From: Aliiroseovarius subalbicans
Lineage (GTDB): Bacteria; Pseudomonadota; Alphaproteobacteria; Rhodobacterales; Rhodobacteraceae
DNA: 64,000 bases
Assembly (NCBI RefSeq): GCF_022678625.1
Contig: NZ_JALBYQ010000001.1
Span: forward strand, 124,001 to 188,000
Direction: 5' to 3'
Shown: in pieces, positions 50,945 through 60,673 of the stretch
Layout of the letters: every line of letters starts with the position of its first letter
How positions within the stretch are numbered: position 1 is the stretch's first letter
Made by a program: the position numbers and the translations under genes
Notes under the pieces: model-generated
What the model was told of the DNA's origin: nothing
Seen by the model: the letters and a program-made list of their open reading frames with translations, nothing else
Databases searched by the model: none

Positions 50945-52270
50945 ATGAGACTTTTGAAATCCCTTACGATTGCCCTGGCCCTGACGGGCCTTGTGACCAC
51001 CGCCAGCGCCCAGACCGGGCCGCTCAGGATCGAGATCACCGAAGGGGTGATCGAACCGCTTCCGTTCGCCGCGCCTGATTTTCAGGCTGAGGACAGCGCG
51101 GCCAGCGAATTTGCCACCAACATTGCCCGCGTGGTTGCCTCCGATCTGGCCGGCACCGGGCTGTTTCGCGAAATCCCGGCCTCGGCTTTCATTTCGAACG
51201 TGACGAATTTTGCCAGCCCGATCCAATACGCGGATTGGAAGGCGATCAACGCCCAGGCGCTGATCACCGGCGCGGTGTCCACTGGTGCGAACGGCAAGCT
51301 GAACGTAAAGTTCCGCGTGTTTGACGTGTTTTCCGGTGCGCCGTTGGGCGAGGGGCTTCAGTTCGGCGGTTCGACCGCCAGCTGGCGCCGCATGGCGCAC
51401 AAGGTGGCGGATGTCGTCTATTCCCGGATCACCGGCGAAAGCGGCTATTTCGACAGCCGGGTGGTGTTCGTGTCTGAAAGTGGCCCGAAGAATGCGCGCC
51501 GCAAGCGGTTGGCGATCATGGATTACGATGGCGCCAACGTGCAGTATTTGACCGACAGCAACGACCTTGTGTTGGCACCGCGCTTTTCGCCCACCGGCGA
51601 CCGGGTGCTTTACACAAGTTATGAAAGCGGCTTTCCGCGGATCTATGTGCTTGACGTGGCCAGCGTCGGGCGCCGGGTGCTTGATGATCAGGTCGGCACG
51701 ATGACCTTCGCGCCGCGCTTTTCACCCAATGGCAACACCGTTGTGTTTTCGCTGGAAAGCGGCGGCAATACAGACCTTTATCGCATGGATATCAACGGCG
51801 CGAACCGGCAGCGGCTGACATCGTCCCCGTCGATCGAAACCGCGCCCAGCTTTTCACCTGACAGCAGCCAGATCGTGTTTGAAAGCGACCGCTCGGGCAC
51901 GCAGCAGCTGTATGTCATGCCCGCAGGGGGCGGTGAGGCCAAGCGCATCAGCTTTGGTCCCGGTCGCTATGGCACCCCCGTGTGGTCGCCGCGCGGCGAT
52001 CTGGTTGCCTTCACCAAGCAAAACGCAGGTCGGTTCCACATCGGCGTGATGCGCACGGACGGCAGCGAAGAGCGTCTGCTGACCGCGTCCTTCCTGGACG
52101 AAGGCCCGACCTGGTCGCCCAATGGCCGCGTGATCATGTTCATGCGCGAAAGCCAGGGCGCAAACGGTGCGCCGGCGCTGTATTCGGTCGACATTACCGG
52201 GCGCAACTTGCGTCGGGTGTCCACACCTGGGGCGGCCTCCGACCCGGCGTGGTCACCTTTGCAGAAATAG
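50945..52270 (+). CDS. tolB: Tol-Pal system beta-propeller protein TolB
   Basis: 441-residue periplasmic protein. Signal peptide [22 protein letters not shown] (cleavage near 22), an N-terminal domain (about 30-160) that interacts with TolA, and a six-bladed beta-propeller with repeated (L/F)SP(N/D/T)G segments such as [36 protein letters not shown] and [10 protein letters not shown] that binds Pal. It lies 106 bases after tolA, a gap containing a direct repeat TGCAAACTGG x2. A GAGGA box precedes the ATG. Confidence 0.96.
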   Translation: MRLLKSLTIALALTGLVTTASAQTGPLRIEITEGVIEPLPFAAPDFQAEDSAASEFATNIARVVASDLAGTGLFREIPASAFISNVTNFASPIQYADWKAINAQALITGAVSTGANGKLNVKFRVFDVFSGAPLGEGLQFGGSTASWRRMAHKVADVVYSRITGESGYFDSRVVFVSESGPKNARRKRLAIMDYDGANVQYLTDSNDLVLAPRFSPTGDRVLYTSYESGFPRIYVLDVASVGRRVLDDQVGTMTFAPRFSPNGNTVVFSLESGGNTDLYRMDINGANRQRLTSSPSIETAPSFSPDSSQIVFESDRSGTQQLYVMPAGGGEAKRISFGPGRYGTPVWSPRGDLVAFTKQNAGRFHIGVMRTDGSEERLLTASFLDEGPTWSPNGRVIMFMRESQGANGAPALYSVDITGRNLRRVSTPGAASDPAWSPLQK

Positions 52271-52341
52271 GCTGCGTTCCCAAACAAGCGCCTGGGTGCT
52301 ACACTGGGGCCAACGAGCAAAAAAACAGACAGGACAGAGCG

Positions 52342-52857
52342 ATGAAACACCTTACAAAAGCTATTCTTCTGGTCAGTGCGCTGGCCGTGACCGCCTGTAC
52401 CAACCCGGATCGGTTCGACAATGCGGGCGCGGGGGGCGGCGCGGCTGGTGCCGGCGCGATCGTGCCCGGCTCGGCCTCGGACCCGGCAAGTGCGGCCTAT
52501 TTCCAGCAAACCGTGGGTGACCGCGTTCTGTTTGCGGTGGATCAATCCTCCCTGTCGGGCGAAGGCATCGACGTGCTGACCAAACAGGCCGCCTGGTTGA
52601 TGGAAAACCCGCTGTATACGGCTATCATCGAGGGGCACGCGGATGAACAGGGCACACGGGAATACAACCTGGCGCTGGGCGCACGGCGCGCAAGTGCGGT
52701 GCAGAATTTCCTGATCGAGCGCGGCGTTGCCCCCAACCGTTTGAAGACGGTCAGCTATGGCAAGGAGCGCCCGCTTGAGGTCTGCTCGGACGAGACATGC
52801 TATGCCAAGAACCGCCGCGCCGTGACCGTGCTGGCGGCTGGCGGCGCGACCAGCTGA
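52342..52857 (+). CDS. pal: Peptidoglycan-associated lipoprotein Pal
   Basis: 171-residue outer-membrane lipoprotein. Lipobox LAVTAC puts the acylated cysteine at residue 19. A short Gly/Ala linker is followed by the OmpA-like peptidoglycan-binding domain with FQQTVGDRVLFAVDQSSLSG, IIEGHADEQGTREYNLALGARRA and the Asp/Arg pair that binds meso-diaminopimelate. It ends the core tol-pal set and is followed by cpoB after 13 bases. Confidence 0.96.
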   Translation: MKHLTKAILLVSALAVTACTNPDRFDNAGAGGGAAGAGAIVPGSASDPASAAYFQQTVGDRVLFAVDQSSLSGEGIDVLTKQAAWLMENPLYTAIIEGHADEQGTREYNLALGARRASAVQNFLIERGVAPNRLKTVSYGKERPLEVCSDETCYAKNRRAVTVLAAGGATS

Positions 52858-52870
52858 AGGACGTGATGTG

Positions 52871-53692
52871 ATGCGGACGATTTTTGGGGCCGTTCTGGCC
52901 GTCGCTATCGGACTGGCTGTTCCGGGACTGGCGCAGGACCGGGGGCAGACTCTGGCCGACATCCGGCAGGAGCTTTCCGTGCTCTATGTCGAGATCCAGA
53001 CCCTCAAGACCGAGCTGTCGACCACCGGTGCGGCCGGGGGCGTGGTGGCAGGCGGCAATACGACCGACCGGCTGAACGCGATTGAGGGCGAGCTGTCTCG
53101 GCTGATCGGCGCCACAGAGAAGCTGGAGTTCCGCATCAATTCGATCGTCAAGGATGGCACCAACCGGATCGGCGACCTTGAGTTCCGCCTGTGCGAGCTT
53201 GAAGAAGGTTGCGACATCTCGGCAGCCGGGCAGGGCGGTACACTGGGCGGTGGCGCGGCCCCGACCGGGCCGGTGGCAGCCCCGTCCACGGACACAAGCG
53301 GCCAGATGGCGATGGGCGAACAAGTCGATTTCGATGCGGCGATGGCGGCGCTGGAAAGCGGCGCGTTCGAAGACGCCGCCGCGCGGTTCGCCAGTTTTAC
53401 CGAGACCTATACTGGTGGACCATTGACCGGTGAGGCGCATTATCGCCGCGGTGAGGCTTTGGAAGGGCTGGGCCGGACGTCCGATGCGGCGCGGTCCTAT
53501 CTGACCTCGTTCTCCGGCAGCCCGAACGGCGCGCGCGCGCCGGATGCGCTCTACAAGCTCGGCACCTCGCTGGGCACGCTGGGGCAGACCTCCGAGGCCT
53601 GCGTGACGCTTGCCGAAGTTGGCGTACGCTTCCCGTCTTCGCCCGTGGTGGCCGAGGCCGAAGCGGCGCGTCAGGGGCTTGCCTGCCAGTGA
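52871..53692 (+). CDS. cpoB: Cell division coordinator CpoB (YbgF)
   Basis: 273-residue periplasmic protein that links Tol-Pal to peptidoglycan synthesis. A signal peptide (about 1-21, ending GLAQ), a coiled-coil trimerisation segment (about 25-95, LADIRQELSVLYVEIQTLKTEL), a Gly/Ala/Thr linker and C-terminal TPR-like repeats (about 155-265, FDAAMAALESGAFEDAAARF, GEAHYRRGEALEGLGR, APDALYKLGTSLGTLG). The start is the ATG at 52871, one codon after a GTG. Its stop overlaps tilS by one base. Confidence 0.93.
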   Translation: MRTIFGAVLAVAIGLAVPGLAQDRGQTLADIRQELSVLYVEIQTLKTELSTTGAAGGVVAGGNTTDRLNAIEGELSRLIGATEKLEFRINSIVKDGTNRIGDLEFRLCELEEGCDISAAGQGGTLGGGAAPTGPVAAPSTDTSGQMAMGEQVDFDAAMAALESGAFEDAAARFASFTETYTGGPLTGEAHYRRGEALEGLGRTSDAARSYLTSFSGSPNGARAPDALYKLGTSLGTLGQTSEACVTLAEVGVRFPSSPVVAEAEAARQGLACQ

Positions 53693-54942
53693 TGCCGACA
53701 CAGACGCCAGATCAGGCCTTGCGGGATTTCATCGGGGGTGCGCACAGTCGCGCCCCTTTCGCGTCGTTGGGGGTCGCGGTGTCGGGCGGCGGTGACAGCA
53801 TGGCGCTGTTGCACCTGGTCCGGGACTGGGCCACGGCGCAGGACGTGGCCGTGCACGCGGTCACGGTGGACCACGGCTTGCGCGACGGATCGGGGGATGA
53901 GGCGGCGATGGTCGCCGAAACCTGCGCCGCGCTGAACGTGCCCCATGCCACGCTGCGCTGGGGCGGTTGGGACAAGCGCGGCAACCTTCAGGATGCCGCC
54001 CGGCAGGCGCGATATGCCCTGATCACCGATTGGGCGCGGGGCCGGGTCGATGCGGTGGCCTTGGGCCACACCCAGGACGATCAGGCCGAGACCTTCCTGA
54101 TGCGCCTTGCGCGTGGATCGGGCGTGGATGGGCTGTCGGCGATGCGGGCCGATTGGCAAGCGGATGGGTTGCGCTGGCTGCGCCCGCTGTTGACCACCCG
54201 ACGTGCGGCCTTGCGCGATGTCCTTGAGGGGCGTGGCGTGATCTGGGCCGAGGATCCGTCCAACGATGACACACGGTTTGACCGGGTGAAAGCGCGTCGC
54301 GCGCTGGAAGGTCTGGCGGATCTGGGGCTGGATGCGCCGCGTTTGGCACAAACGGCCACCCGCATGACCCATGCGCGGGATGCGCTGGAACGTCACGCGC
54401 AGGTGGCTGCAAAAAAAATCTGCACGGTTCTGGCGGGGGATGTGGTCTTTGACCTCGACACCCTGACGGCGCAGCCATTCGAGACACAAACCCGGCTTCT
54501 GGCTCATGCGCTGATGTGGGTGACCGCGTCGCCTTACCGCCCACGTCAGGAGGCGCTTTATGAAACGCTGGCGATGGTGGCCGGTGGGGACCGGCGCACG
54601 TTGCATGGCTGTTTGATCGAAGGCGACCTGGATCAGATCAGAATTTCTCGAGAATACAACGCAGTACGCGACAAGGTGATTGCGCCGGGCGGGCTGTGGG
54701 ACAGCCGCTGGACGCTGATTGGCCCTGACCAGGACGTGGATATTCGTGCGCTTGGCGATGCGGTATCGGACTGCCCGGACTGGCGCGACACCGGGTTGAC
54801 GCGTCGGTCTCTTATGGCCACCCCCGCAGTGTGGCGCGGGGCCAATCTTGTTGCCGCCCCCCTCGCGGGGTTGGAGAACGGCTGGTCGGCGAAAATCGCC
54901 CATCCACCCGGTCATTTTTTCACAAGTATTTTATCGCATTGA
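53692..54942 (+). CDS. tilS: tRNA(Ile)-lysidine synthase
   Basis: 416-residue enzyme that converts cytidine 34 of the CAU-anticodon isoleucine tRNA to lysidine. The PP-loop SGGGDS is at residues 31-36, followed by TVDHGLRDGSGDEA and ALGHTQDDQAETFLMRLARGSG, which contain the ATP and catalytic residues. The C-terminal part is shorter and less conserved than in long TilS forms. The ATG overlaps the cpoB stop (TGATG). ftsH follows after 78 bases, as usual. Confidence 0.93.
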   Translation: MPTQTPDQALRDFIGGAHSRAPFASLGVAVSGGGDSMALLHLVRDWATAQDVAVHAVTVDHGLRDGSGDEAAMVAETCAALNVPHATLRWGGWDKRGNLQDAARQARYALITDWARGRVDAVALGHTQDDQAETFLMRLARGSGVDGLSAMRADWQADGLRWLRPLLTTRRAALRDVLEGRGVIWAEDPSNDDTRFDRVKARRALEGLADLGLDAPRLAQTATRMTHARDALERHAQVAAKKICTVLAGDVVFDLDTLTAQPFETQTRLLAHALMWVTASPYRPRQEALYETLAMVAGGDRRTLHGCLIEGDLDQIRISREYNAVRDKVIAPGGLWDSRWTLIGPDQDVDIRALGDAVSDCPDWRDTGLTRRSLMATPAVWRGANLVAAPLAGLENGWSAKIAHPPGHFFTSILSH

Positions 54943-55020
54943 ACATATGGCCGTGATCCCTATTTTAAGGGGGTGGCGCGGGCATCGGCTCGTCGTCAAC
55001 GATTTTCAAAGGAGATACCC

Positions 55021-56940
55021 TTGGGCAACGCGAGAAATTTCGCCTTCTGGATCGTGCTTTTTCTGCTGATCCTGGCCTTGTTCAACCTGTTTTCGAACGG
55101 CCAGGGCGTGACAACGTCCAGCCAGGTCGGATACTCGGAATTCGTCCAGGCGGTCGAAGGCGGCGATGTCGCCACCGTCGAGCTGGACGGCGAGACCGTG
55201 CGCTTTCAGGGCGCAGACGGCAAGATCTATACCACGATCGCGCCGGCAGACGCCGAAATCACCGCGCTGCTGATCGAAAAAGGCGTGGCCATGAGGGCCG
55301 AGCCGCAGCAGCAATCGGGCTTCTTCTCGCTCCTGTCGCTTCTGTTGCCGGTCATCATCCTGATCGGGTTCTGGTTCTTCATGATGAACCGGATGCAGGG
55401 CGGCGGCAAAGGCGGTGCGATGGGCTTTGGCAAATCCAAGGCCAAGATGCTGACCGAACGCGAAGGTCGCGTGACCTTCGACGATGTGGCCGGCATTGAT
55501 GAGGCCAAGGAAGAGCTGGAAGAGATCGTCGAGTTCCTGCGCAATCCGCAGAAGTTCAGCCGCCTTGGCGGGCAGATCCCCAAAGGCGCGCTGCTGGTTG
55601 GCCCTCCGGGCACCGGTAAGACGCTGCTTGCGCGCGCAATTGCCGGTGAGGCGGGCGTGCCCTTCTTCACCATTTCGGGTTCGGATTTCGTCGAGATGTT
55701 CGTGGGCGTGGGCGCAAGCCGCGTGCGCGACATGTTCGAACAGGCGAAAAAGAACGCGCCTTGCATCGTGTTCATTGACGAGATCGATGCGGTGGGCCGG
55801 TCGCGTGGCGCAGGCTATGGCGGCGGCAATGACGAACGTGAACAGACGCTGAACCAGCTTCTGGTCGAAATGGACGGGTTCGAGGCCAACGAAGGCGTGA
55901 TCATCCTGGCCGCGACCAACCGGCGCGACGTGCTGGACCCGGCGCTGCTGCGCCCCGGTCGTTTCGACCGCCAGGTCACTGTGCCCAACCCCGACATCAA
56001 GGGCCGCGAAAAGATCCTGGGCGTGCATGCCCGCAAGGTGCCGCTGGGCCCCGACGCCGACATGCGCATCATAGCGCGCGGCACGCCGGGCTTTTCCGGT
56101 GCCGATCTGGCCAACCTGGTGAACGAGGCCGCCTTGATGGCCGCCCGCATTGGGCGCCGCTTCGTCACGATGGAGGATTTCGAGAACGCCAAGGACAAGG
56201 TCATGATGGGGGCTGAACGGCGCTCCATGGTCCTGACCGATGAGCAGAAGGAAAAGACCGCGTATCATGAGGCTGGCCATGCAGTGGTCGGCCTGGCGTT
56301 GCCGCAGTGTGATCCGGTCTACAAGGCCACGATCATCCCGCGCGGTGGCGCGTTGGGCATGGTGGTCAGTCTGCCGGAAATCGACCGGCTGAACTGGCAC
56401 AAATCCGAATGCGAGGAAAAGCTCGCGATGACGATGGCGGGCAAAGCCGCCGAGATCATCAAGTATGGCGAAGAAAACGTGTCAAACGGCCCGGCGGGCG
56501 ACATCCAGCAGGCGTCAGGTTTGGCGCGGGCGATGGTGATGCGCTGGGGCATGTCTGACAAGGTCGGCAACATTGACTATGCCGAAGCGGCCGAAGGATA
56601 CTCGGGCAACACCGCGGGCTTCTCGGTCTCGGCGCATACAAAAGAGTTGATCGAGGATGAGGTGAAGACCTTCATCCAGGACGGTTACGACACCGCGTTC
56701 AAGATCCTGACCGACAAGCAGGAAGAATGGGAGCGTCTGGCGCAGGGCCTGTTGGAATACGAAACCCTGACGGGCGACGAGATCAAACGTGTGATGGCCG
56801 GCGAACCGCCGCACAAGGGTGACGACGAAGATGACGCGCCGGAAGACAGCGGCACCGCGTCTGTGACCGCGATCCCGAAGACCAAACCACGCGCCAAGCC
56901 GTCCGGTGATGGCGGGATGGAGCCAGAACCCACGGCGTAA
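55021..56940 (+). CDS. ftsH: ATP-dependent zinc metalloprotease FtsH
   Basis: 639-residue inner-membrane AAA+ protease. Two spans (about 5-22 and 103-124) bracket a small periplasmic domain. Walker A GPPGTGKT is at about 194-201, Walker B IVFIDEID, the second-region-of-homology arginine GRFDRQV, and zinc motif HEAGH at about 416-420. The C terminus is acidic/basic and variable. The start is a TTG at 55021: AAGGAG lies 6 bases upstream and the conserved N terminus (GNARNFAFW) begins there, while no ATG fits. A strong terminator follows. HflKC, its regulators, are encoded at 40-42 kb. Confidence 0.97.
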   Translation: MGNARNFAFWIVLFLLILALFNLFSNGQGVTTSSQVGYSEFVQAVEGGDVATVELDGETVRFQGADGKIYTTIAPADAEITALLIEKGVAMRAEPQQQSGFFSLLSLLLPVIILIGFWFFMMNRMQGGGKGGAMGFGKSKAKMLTEREGRVTFDDVAGIDEAKEELEEIVEFLRNPQKFSRLGGQIPKGALLVGPPGTGKTLLARAIAGEAGVPFFTISGSDFVEMFVGVGASRVRDMFEQAKKNAPCIVFIDEIDAVGRSRGAGYGGGNDEREQTLNQLLVEMDGFEANEGVIILAATNRRDVLDPALLRPGRFDRQVTVPNPDIKGREKILGVHARKVPLGPDADMRIIARGTPGFSGADLANLVNEAALMAARIGRRFVTMEDFENAKDKVMMGAERRSMVLTDEQKEKTAYHEAGHAVVGLALPQCDPVYKATIIPRGGALGMVVSLPEIDRLNWHKSECEEKLAMTMAGKAAEIIKYGEENVSNGPAGDIQQASGLARAMVMRWGMSDKVGNIDYAEAAEGYSGNTAGFSVSAHTKELIEDEVKTFIQDGYDTAFKILTDKQEEWERLAQGLLEYETLTGDEIKRVMAGEPPHKGDDEDDAPEDSGTASVTAIPKTKPRAKPSGDGGMEPEPTA

Positions 56941-56949
56941 AGCACACTC

Positions 56950-56978
56950 AAAGGCCGGGCCACGCGCCCGGCCTTTTT
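56950..56978 (+). terminator. Intrinsic terminator of ftsH
   Basis: AAAGGCCGGGC/GCCCGGCCTTT perfect 11-bp stem with a CACGC loop and TTTTT; 9 bases after the stop. Confidence 0.92.
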
Positions 56979-57001
56979 GTTTGTGGTGACATTCTGTGTC
57001 A

Positions 57002-57058
57002 GGAAACGGGTTGCCCGGTCGCGCGGGCTTGGGCAAGGTTCCTCCAGCTGTTCGGAGG
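57002..57058 (+). promoter_or_regulatory. Leader with mutually exclusive hairpins before the MOSC gene
   Basis: CCTCC (57041-57045) can pair with the ribosome binding site GGAGG (57054-57058). An alternative stem pairs GGAA (57002-57005) and TTGCCC (57011-57016) with GGGCAA (57031-57036) and TTCC (57039-57042), which would free the ribosome binding site. Structure is predicted by eye only. Confidence 0.3.
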
Positions 57059-57063
57059 ATCCC

Positions 57064-57642
57064 TTGCCTGCACTTTTACCTACAAACCATGTCGGTCGCA
57101 TCACTTGGCTGGGGTTCAACCCCGACCGAGATGCATCTCTGCGAAACCAGTCCGAGGACGCGCAGGAAGTGACGTTTTCGGGGTTCCCCTGGGAAAGCCG
57201 CAGCGGGTTGACGCGCCCGTCCTGCAGCCGGGTGCGCGACCAATACGCCCCCGGCACGCCCATTCGCAACACGCGGCAGTTCAGCATCGTTTCGGGTGAG
57301 GAGCTGGCGCAGATTGCCGCCGAAATGGGCGTGGCGGTGGTCGGCCCGGCCTGGATCGGCGCCAGTATCGTGGTCGAGGGCATCGCTGATTTCAGCCATG
57401 TTCCACCGTCCTCGAGGCTGCAAACGCCGTCCGGCACAACCTTGACCGTGGACATGGAAAACCGCCCGTGCCACCTGCCGGCGCGGGTAATCGACGAAGA
57501 CCTGCCGGGCAAGGGGCGGGTCTTCAAGGCCGCCGCCAAGGGGCGGCGCGGTGTCACGGCCTGGGTCGAGCGGGAAGGCACGTTGCGGGTGGGGGATGAA
57601 CTGCGGCTGCACATTCCCGACCAACCTGCCTGGGCGCCGTAG
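57064..57642 (+). CDS. MOSC-domain protein
   Basis: 192-residue cytoplasmic protein of the MOSC (molybdenum cofactor sulfurase C-terminal) superfamily. Beta-rich, with ESRSGLTRPSCSRVRDQY, GTPIRNTRQFSIVSGEEL, and ENRPCHLPARVI holding the conserved cysteine that in this family bears sulfur or the cofactor. I start at a TTG at 57064 because GGAGG sits 5 bases upstream and relatives begin (M)PALLPTNHVGRITWLG; upstream in-frame sequence overlaps the ftsH terminator. The GTG of the next gene overlaps its stop. Confidence 0.87.
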   Translation: MPALLPTNHVGRITWLGFNPDRDASLRNQSEDAQEVTFSGFPWESRSGLTRPSCSRVRDQYAPGTPIRNTRQFSIVSGEELAQIAAEMGVAVVGPAWIGASIVVEGIADFSHVPPSSRLQTPSGTTLTVDMENRPCHLPARVIDEDLPGKGRVFKAAAKGRRGVTAWVEREGTLRVGDELRLHIPDQPAWAP

Positions 57643-58790
57643 TGGAGCCGTTCAAGAACGTCTTCAACGCCGAACTTGTTGCCAGCATGGCGCGGCACTT
57701 GTCCGGGGCGGGACCCTTTGAGGCGGACCGATTTCAGACGCTTGCAATGGACGGGTTGGAGGCGCTGGAACTGAAGGCCCGCAGCCGTCACATCGCGGAT
57801 GCGCTGGAGGCCTGTCTGCCAAGTGATTTCGTGGCGGCCTGTGCGCAGATGGTGGCTGCGCTGCACGACAACGAGACCAGCAAAGGCTGGGAGGCCCAGG
57901 GGTCAGACCACGGCATTCGCGGTTGGGCAATGTTGCCGATGGGGGAATATGTGGCGCGCCACGGCCAAGACCATTTTGACCTGTCATTGCAGACGTTGGC
58001 CGCCTTCACATCCGGGTTTTCCTCGGAATTTGACGTGCGTCCGTTTCTGGACGCGGATCTGCCGCGCGCGATGGGCCATGTGACCCGCTGGGCGCAGGAC
58101 GAAAACGAACATCTGCGTCGGTTGGCCAGCGAAGGCACGCGGCCACGCCTGCCCTGGGGGATGCAACTGAAGGGGCTGATTGCCGATCCTGCGCCGATCC
58201 TGCCGGTGCTGGATGCCTTGCGGGATGATCCGTCGGAGTATGTGCGCCGCTCGGTCGCCAACAACCTCAATGACATTGCCAAGGATCATCCGGATCTTGT
58301 GGCGCGGATCGCGGCCGATTGGCTTGTGGATGCGTCGCCTGCGCGGGTGAAGCTGGTGCGCCACGCCTGCCGCACGTTGATCAAGGTGGGCCATCCCGGG
58401 GCGCTTGCCGCCTTCGGTTATCACCCGCCCAAGCTGCGCGCCTCGCTTGCCGTCACGCCCGCCACTGCGCGGATGGGCGATGACCTGTGCTTGGATCTGA
58501 CCCTGGCCGGCACCAACGCGGCCCCGCAGGCGCTGGTTGTCGATTATGTGCTGCATTATGTGCGCGCACGCGGCAAGACCGGGCCGAAAGTGTTCAAATG
58601 GACCCAGCTTGAATTGGCCCCCGACGCGCCGCGAACCCTGACCCGGGTGCACAAGCTGCGCGAGGTGACGACACGGCGCCACTACCCCGGCCTGCACCGG
58701 ATCGAGGCGCAGGTGAACGGTCAGGTCGTGGCCGAGGCCGCCTTCACCCTGTTGCCAGAGACGGGCACCGGTTTCCCATCTGAAACCTGA
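57642..58790 (+). CDS. AlkD-like DNA alkylation repair protein
   Basis: 382-residue HEAT-repeat protein of the DNA alkylation repair (AlkC/AlkD) superfamily. The N-terminal ~250 residues are helical repeats (e.g. VLDALRDDPSEYVRRSVANNLNDIAKDHPDLV, with Trp/Asp positions typical of DNA glycosylases in this family). The last ~125 residues (from about 255, KLRASLAVTPATARMGDDLCLDLTLAG) are predicted beta-sandwich-like and extra to AlkD. It starts at a GTG overlapping the MOSC stop by one base. A role in removing alkylated bases is inferred from family membership. Confidence 0.83.
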   Translation: MEPFKNVFNAELVASMARHLSGAGPFEADRFQTLAMDGLEALELKARSRHIADALEACLPSDFVAACAQMVAALHDNETSKGWEAQGSDHGIRGWAMLPMGEYVARHGQDHFDLSLQTLAAFTSGFSSEFDVRPFLDADLPRAMGHVTRWAQDENEHLRRLASEGTRPRLPWGMQLKGLIADPAPILPVLDALRDDPSEYVRRSVANNLNDIAKDHPDLVARIAADWLVDASPARVKLVRHACRTLIKVGHPGALAAFGYHPPKLRASLAVTPATARMGDDLCLDLTLAGTNAAPQALVVDYVLHYVRARGKTGPKVFKWTQLELAPDAPRTLTRVHKLREVTTRRHYPGLHRIEAQVNGQVVAEAAFTLLPETGTGFPSET

Positions 58791-58826
58791 CAGGCCCCGC
58801 GCGACGATTTAGGCGTGGGAAATGTC

Positions 58827-58846
58827 GGATTCCCGCCTGGGAATCC
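58827..58846. promoter_or_regulatory. Perfect inverted repeat upstream of fhs
   Basis: GGATTCCC-GCCT-GGGAATCC is a perfect 8-bp inverted repeat 62 bases before the fhs ATG and 36 after the stop of the AlkD-like gene. No T-run follows, so an operator or leader hairpin is more likely than a terminator. Confidence 0.35.
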
Positions 58847-58908
58847 CAAAACCGCCCTGTATACGCGAAAGGGACAGAAGGTCGCACCCAACCAAACAGG
58901 GACCAGCC

Positions 58909-60585
58909 ATGAGCTATAAATCCGACATCGAAATCGCCCGCGAAGCCAAGAAACACCCGATCATGGAGATCGGCGACAAGCTTGGTATTCCGTCCGAACA
59001 TCTGCTGCCCTATGGCCATGACAAGGCCAAGGTCGGGCAGGACTTCATCAATTCGCTGAAGGACCGCGAAGACGGCAAGCTGATCCTGGTGACCGCGATC
59101 AACCCGACGCCCGCGGGCGAAGGCAAGACGACCACCACGGTGGGTCTGGGCGATGGCCTGAACCGGATCGGTAAGAACGCGATGATCTGCATTCGCGAGG
59201 CCTCATTGGGCCCGAACTTCGGCATGAAGGGTGGCGCCGCGGGCGGGGGTTACGCCCAGGTCGTGCCGATGGAGGAGATGAACCTTCACTTCACCGGCGA
59301 TTTCCACGCCATCACAAGCGCACACAGCCTGTTGTCGGCGATGATCGACAACCACATCTATTGGGGCAATGAATTGGAGATCGACGAGCGCCGCGTGGCT
59401 TGGCGCCGGGTCGTCGACATGAACGACCGTGCGCTGCGCGACGTCGTGGTCAGCCTGGGCGGCGTGTCCAACGGCTTCCCGCGTCAGACGGGCTATGACA
59501 TCACTGTGGCCTCCGAAGTTATGGCGATCCTGTGCCTGTCCAACGATCTGCAAGACCTGCAAAAGCGCCTTGGTGACATCATCGTCGCCTATACCCGCGC
59601 CCGCACGCCGATCTATTGCCGTGACATTGGCGCCGATGGCGCGATGACGGTGCTGCTCAAGGACGCGATGCAGCCCAACCTGGTGCAGACGCTGGAAAAC
59701 AACCCGGCTTTCGTGCATGGCGGTCCCTTCGCCAACATTGCGCATGGCTGCAACTCGGTCATCGCGACGCAGACCGCGCTGAAGCTGACCGATTATGTGG
59801 TGACCGAGGCGGGCTTTGGCGCCGATCTGGGTGCCGAGAAGTTCATGAACATCAAGTGCCGCAAGGCGGGGCTCGCCCCCTCCGTCGTGGTGCTGGTCGC
59901 CACGGTGCGCGCGATGAAGATGAACGGCGGGGTCGCCAAGGCCGACCTTGGGCCAGAGAATGTCGAGGCCGTGCAGAACGGCTGTGACAATCTGGGCCGC
60001 CACATCGAGAACCTGAAAAGCTTCGGCGTGCCGGTGGTGGTTGCGATCAACCACTTCGTCACCGACACCGATGCCGAAGTGCAGGCGGTGAAGGAATATG
60101 TCGACAGCCACGGGGCCGAGGCGATCCTGTCGCGTCATTGGGAGCTGGGCTCGGAAGGGTCCGAAGACCTGGCGCGTCGGGTGGCCGAGATTGCCGATGC
60201 GGACGTCGCGGCCTTTGCGCCGATCTATCCCGACGACATGCCGCTGTTTGAAAAAATCGAAACCATCGCCAAGCGCATCTACCGCGCCGACGAGGTTCTG
60301 GCCGACAACAAGGTGCGCAATCAACTGCGCGATTGGGAAGAGGCCGGCTATGGCCACCTGCCGGTCTGTATGGCGAAAACGCAGTATTCGTTCTCGACCG
60401 ACCCGACCCTGCGCGGTGCACCCACCGGCCATTCGGTGCCGGTGCGTGAGGTGCGTCTGTCGGCGGGCGCGGGCTTCATCGTCGTTGTCTGCGGTGAGAT
60501 CATGACCATGCCGGGCCTGCCGCGCAAACCGGCCGCGTTGTCCATTGGCATCAATGATGATGGCGAGGTCGAAGGCCTGTTCTAA
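58909..60585 (+). CDS. fhs: Formate--tetrahydrofolate ligase
   Basis: 558-residue cytoplasmic enzyme making 10-formyl-tetrahydrofolate from formate, ATP and THF. P-loop [16 protein letters not shown] at about 64-79, then [23 protein letters not shown] and the C-terminal [26 protein letters not shown]. Full length. The ATG at 58909 ([14 protein letters not shown]) follows AGGGA. With folD directly downstream it forms a reversible formate/one-carbon module, common in Rhodobacterales that oxidise methylated compounds or glycine betaine. Confidence 0.97.
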   Translation: MSYKSDIEIAREAKKHPIMEIGDKLGIPSEHLLPYGHDKAKVGQDFINSLKDREDGKLILVTAINPTPAGEGKTTTTVGLGDGLNRIGKNAMICIREASLGPNFGMKGGAAGGGYAQVVPMEEMNLHFTGDFHAITSAHSLLSAMIDNHIYWGNELEIDERRVAWRRVVDMNDRALRDVVVSLGGVSNGFPRQTGYDITVASEVMAILCLSNDLQDLQKRLGDIIVAYTRARTPIYCRDIGADGAMTVLLKDAMQPNLVQTLENNPAFVHGGPFANIAHGCNSVIATQTALKLTDYVVTEAGFGADLGAEKFMNIKCRKAGLAPSVVVLVATVRAMKMNGGVAKADLGPENVEAVQNGCDNLGRHIENLKSFGVPVVVAINHFVTDTDAEVQAVKEYVDSHGAEAILSRHWELGSEGSEDLARRVAEIADADVAAFAPIYPDDMPLFEKIETIAKRIYRADEVLADNKVRNQLRDWEEAGYGHLPVCMAKTQYSFSTDPTLRGAPTGHSVPVREVRLSAGAGFIVVVCGEIMTMPGLPRKPAALSIGINDDGEVEGLF

Positions 60586-60593
60586 GCGAAAAA

Positions 60594-60660
60594 GGGGTGT
60601 GCACATCCGGTGCGCATCCCCTAAACATCCTGTGCATGCATTTGTGCACACAGACGTCTG
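60594..60660. other. Palindrome-rich fhs-folD intercistronic gap
   Basis: Within 67 bases lie an 11-pair bulged hairpin (60594-60604 with 60610-60621), TGTGCA-N8-TGCACA (60631-60636 with 60645-60650) and the perfect palindrome CAGACGTCTG (60651-60660). The folD ribosome binding site GAGGAG follows at once. Function unknown. Confidence 0.35.
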
Positions 60661-60673
60661 AGGAGAGGGTCCC

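Noticed and set aside
49330-51039. 569-codon open frame on the minus strand opposite tolR and tolA
   Set aside because: Gly/Arg-rich shadow of the Pro/Glu-rich TolA stalk; the tol genes are certain.
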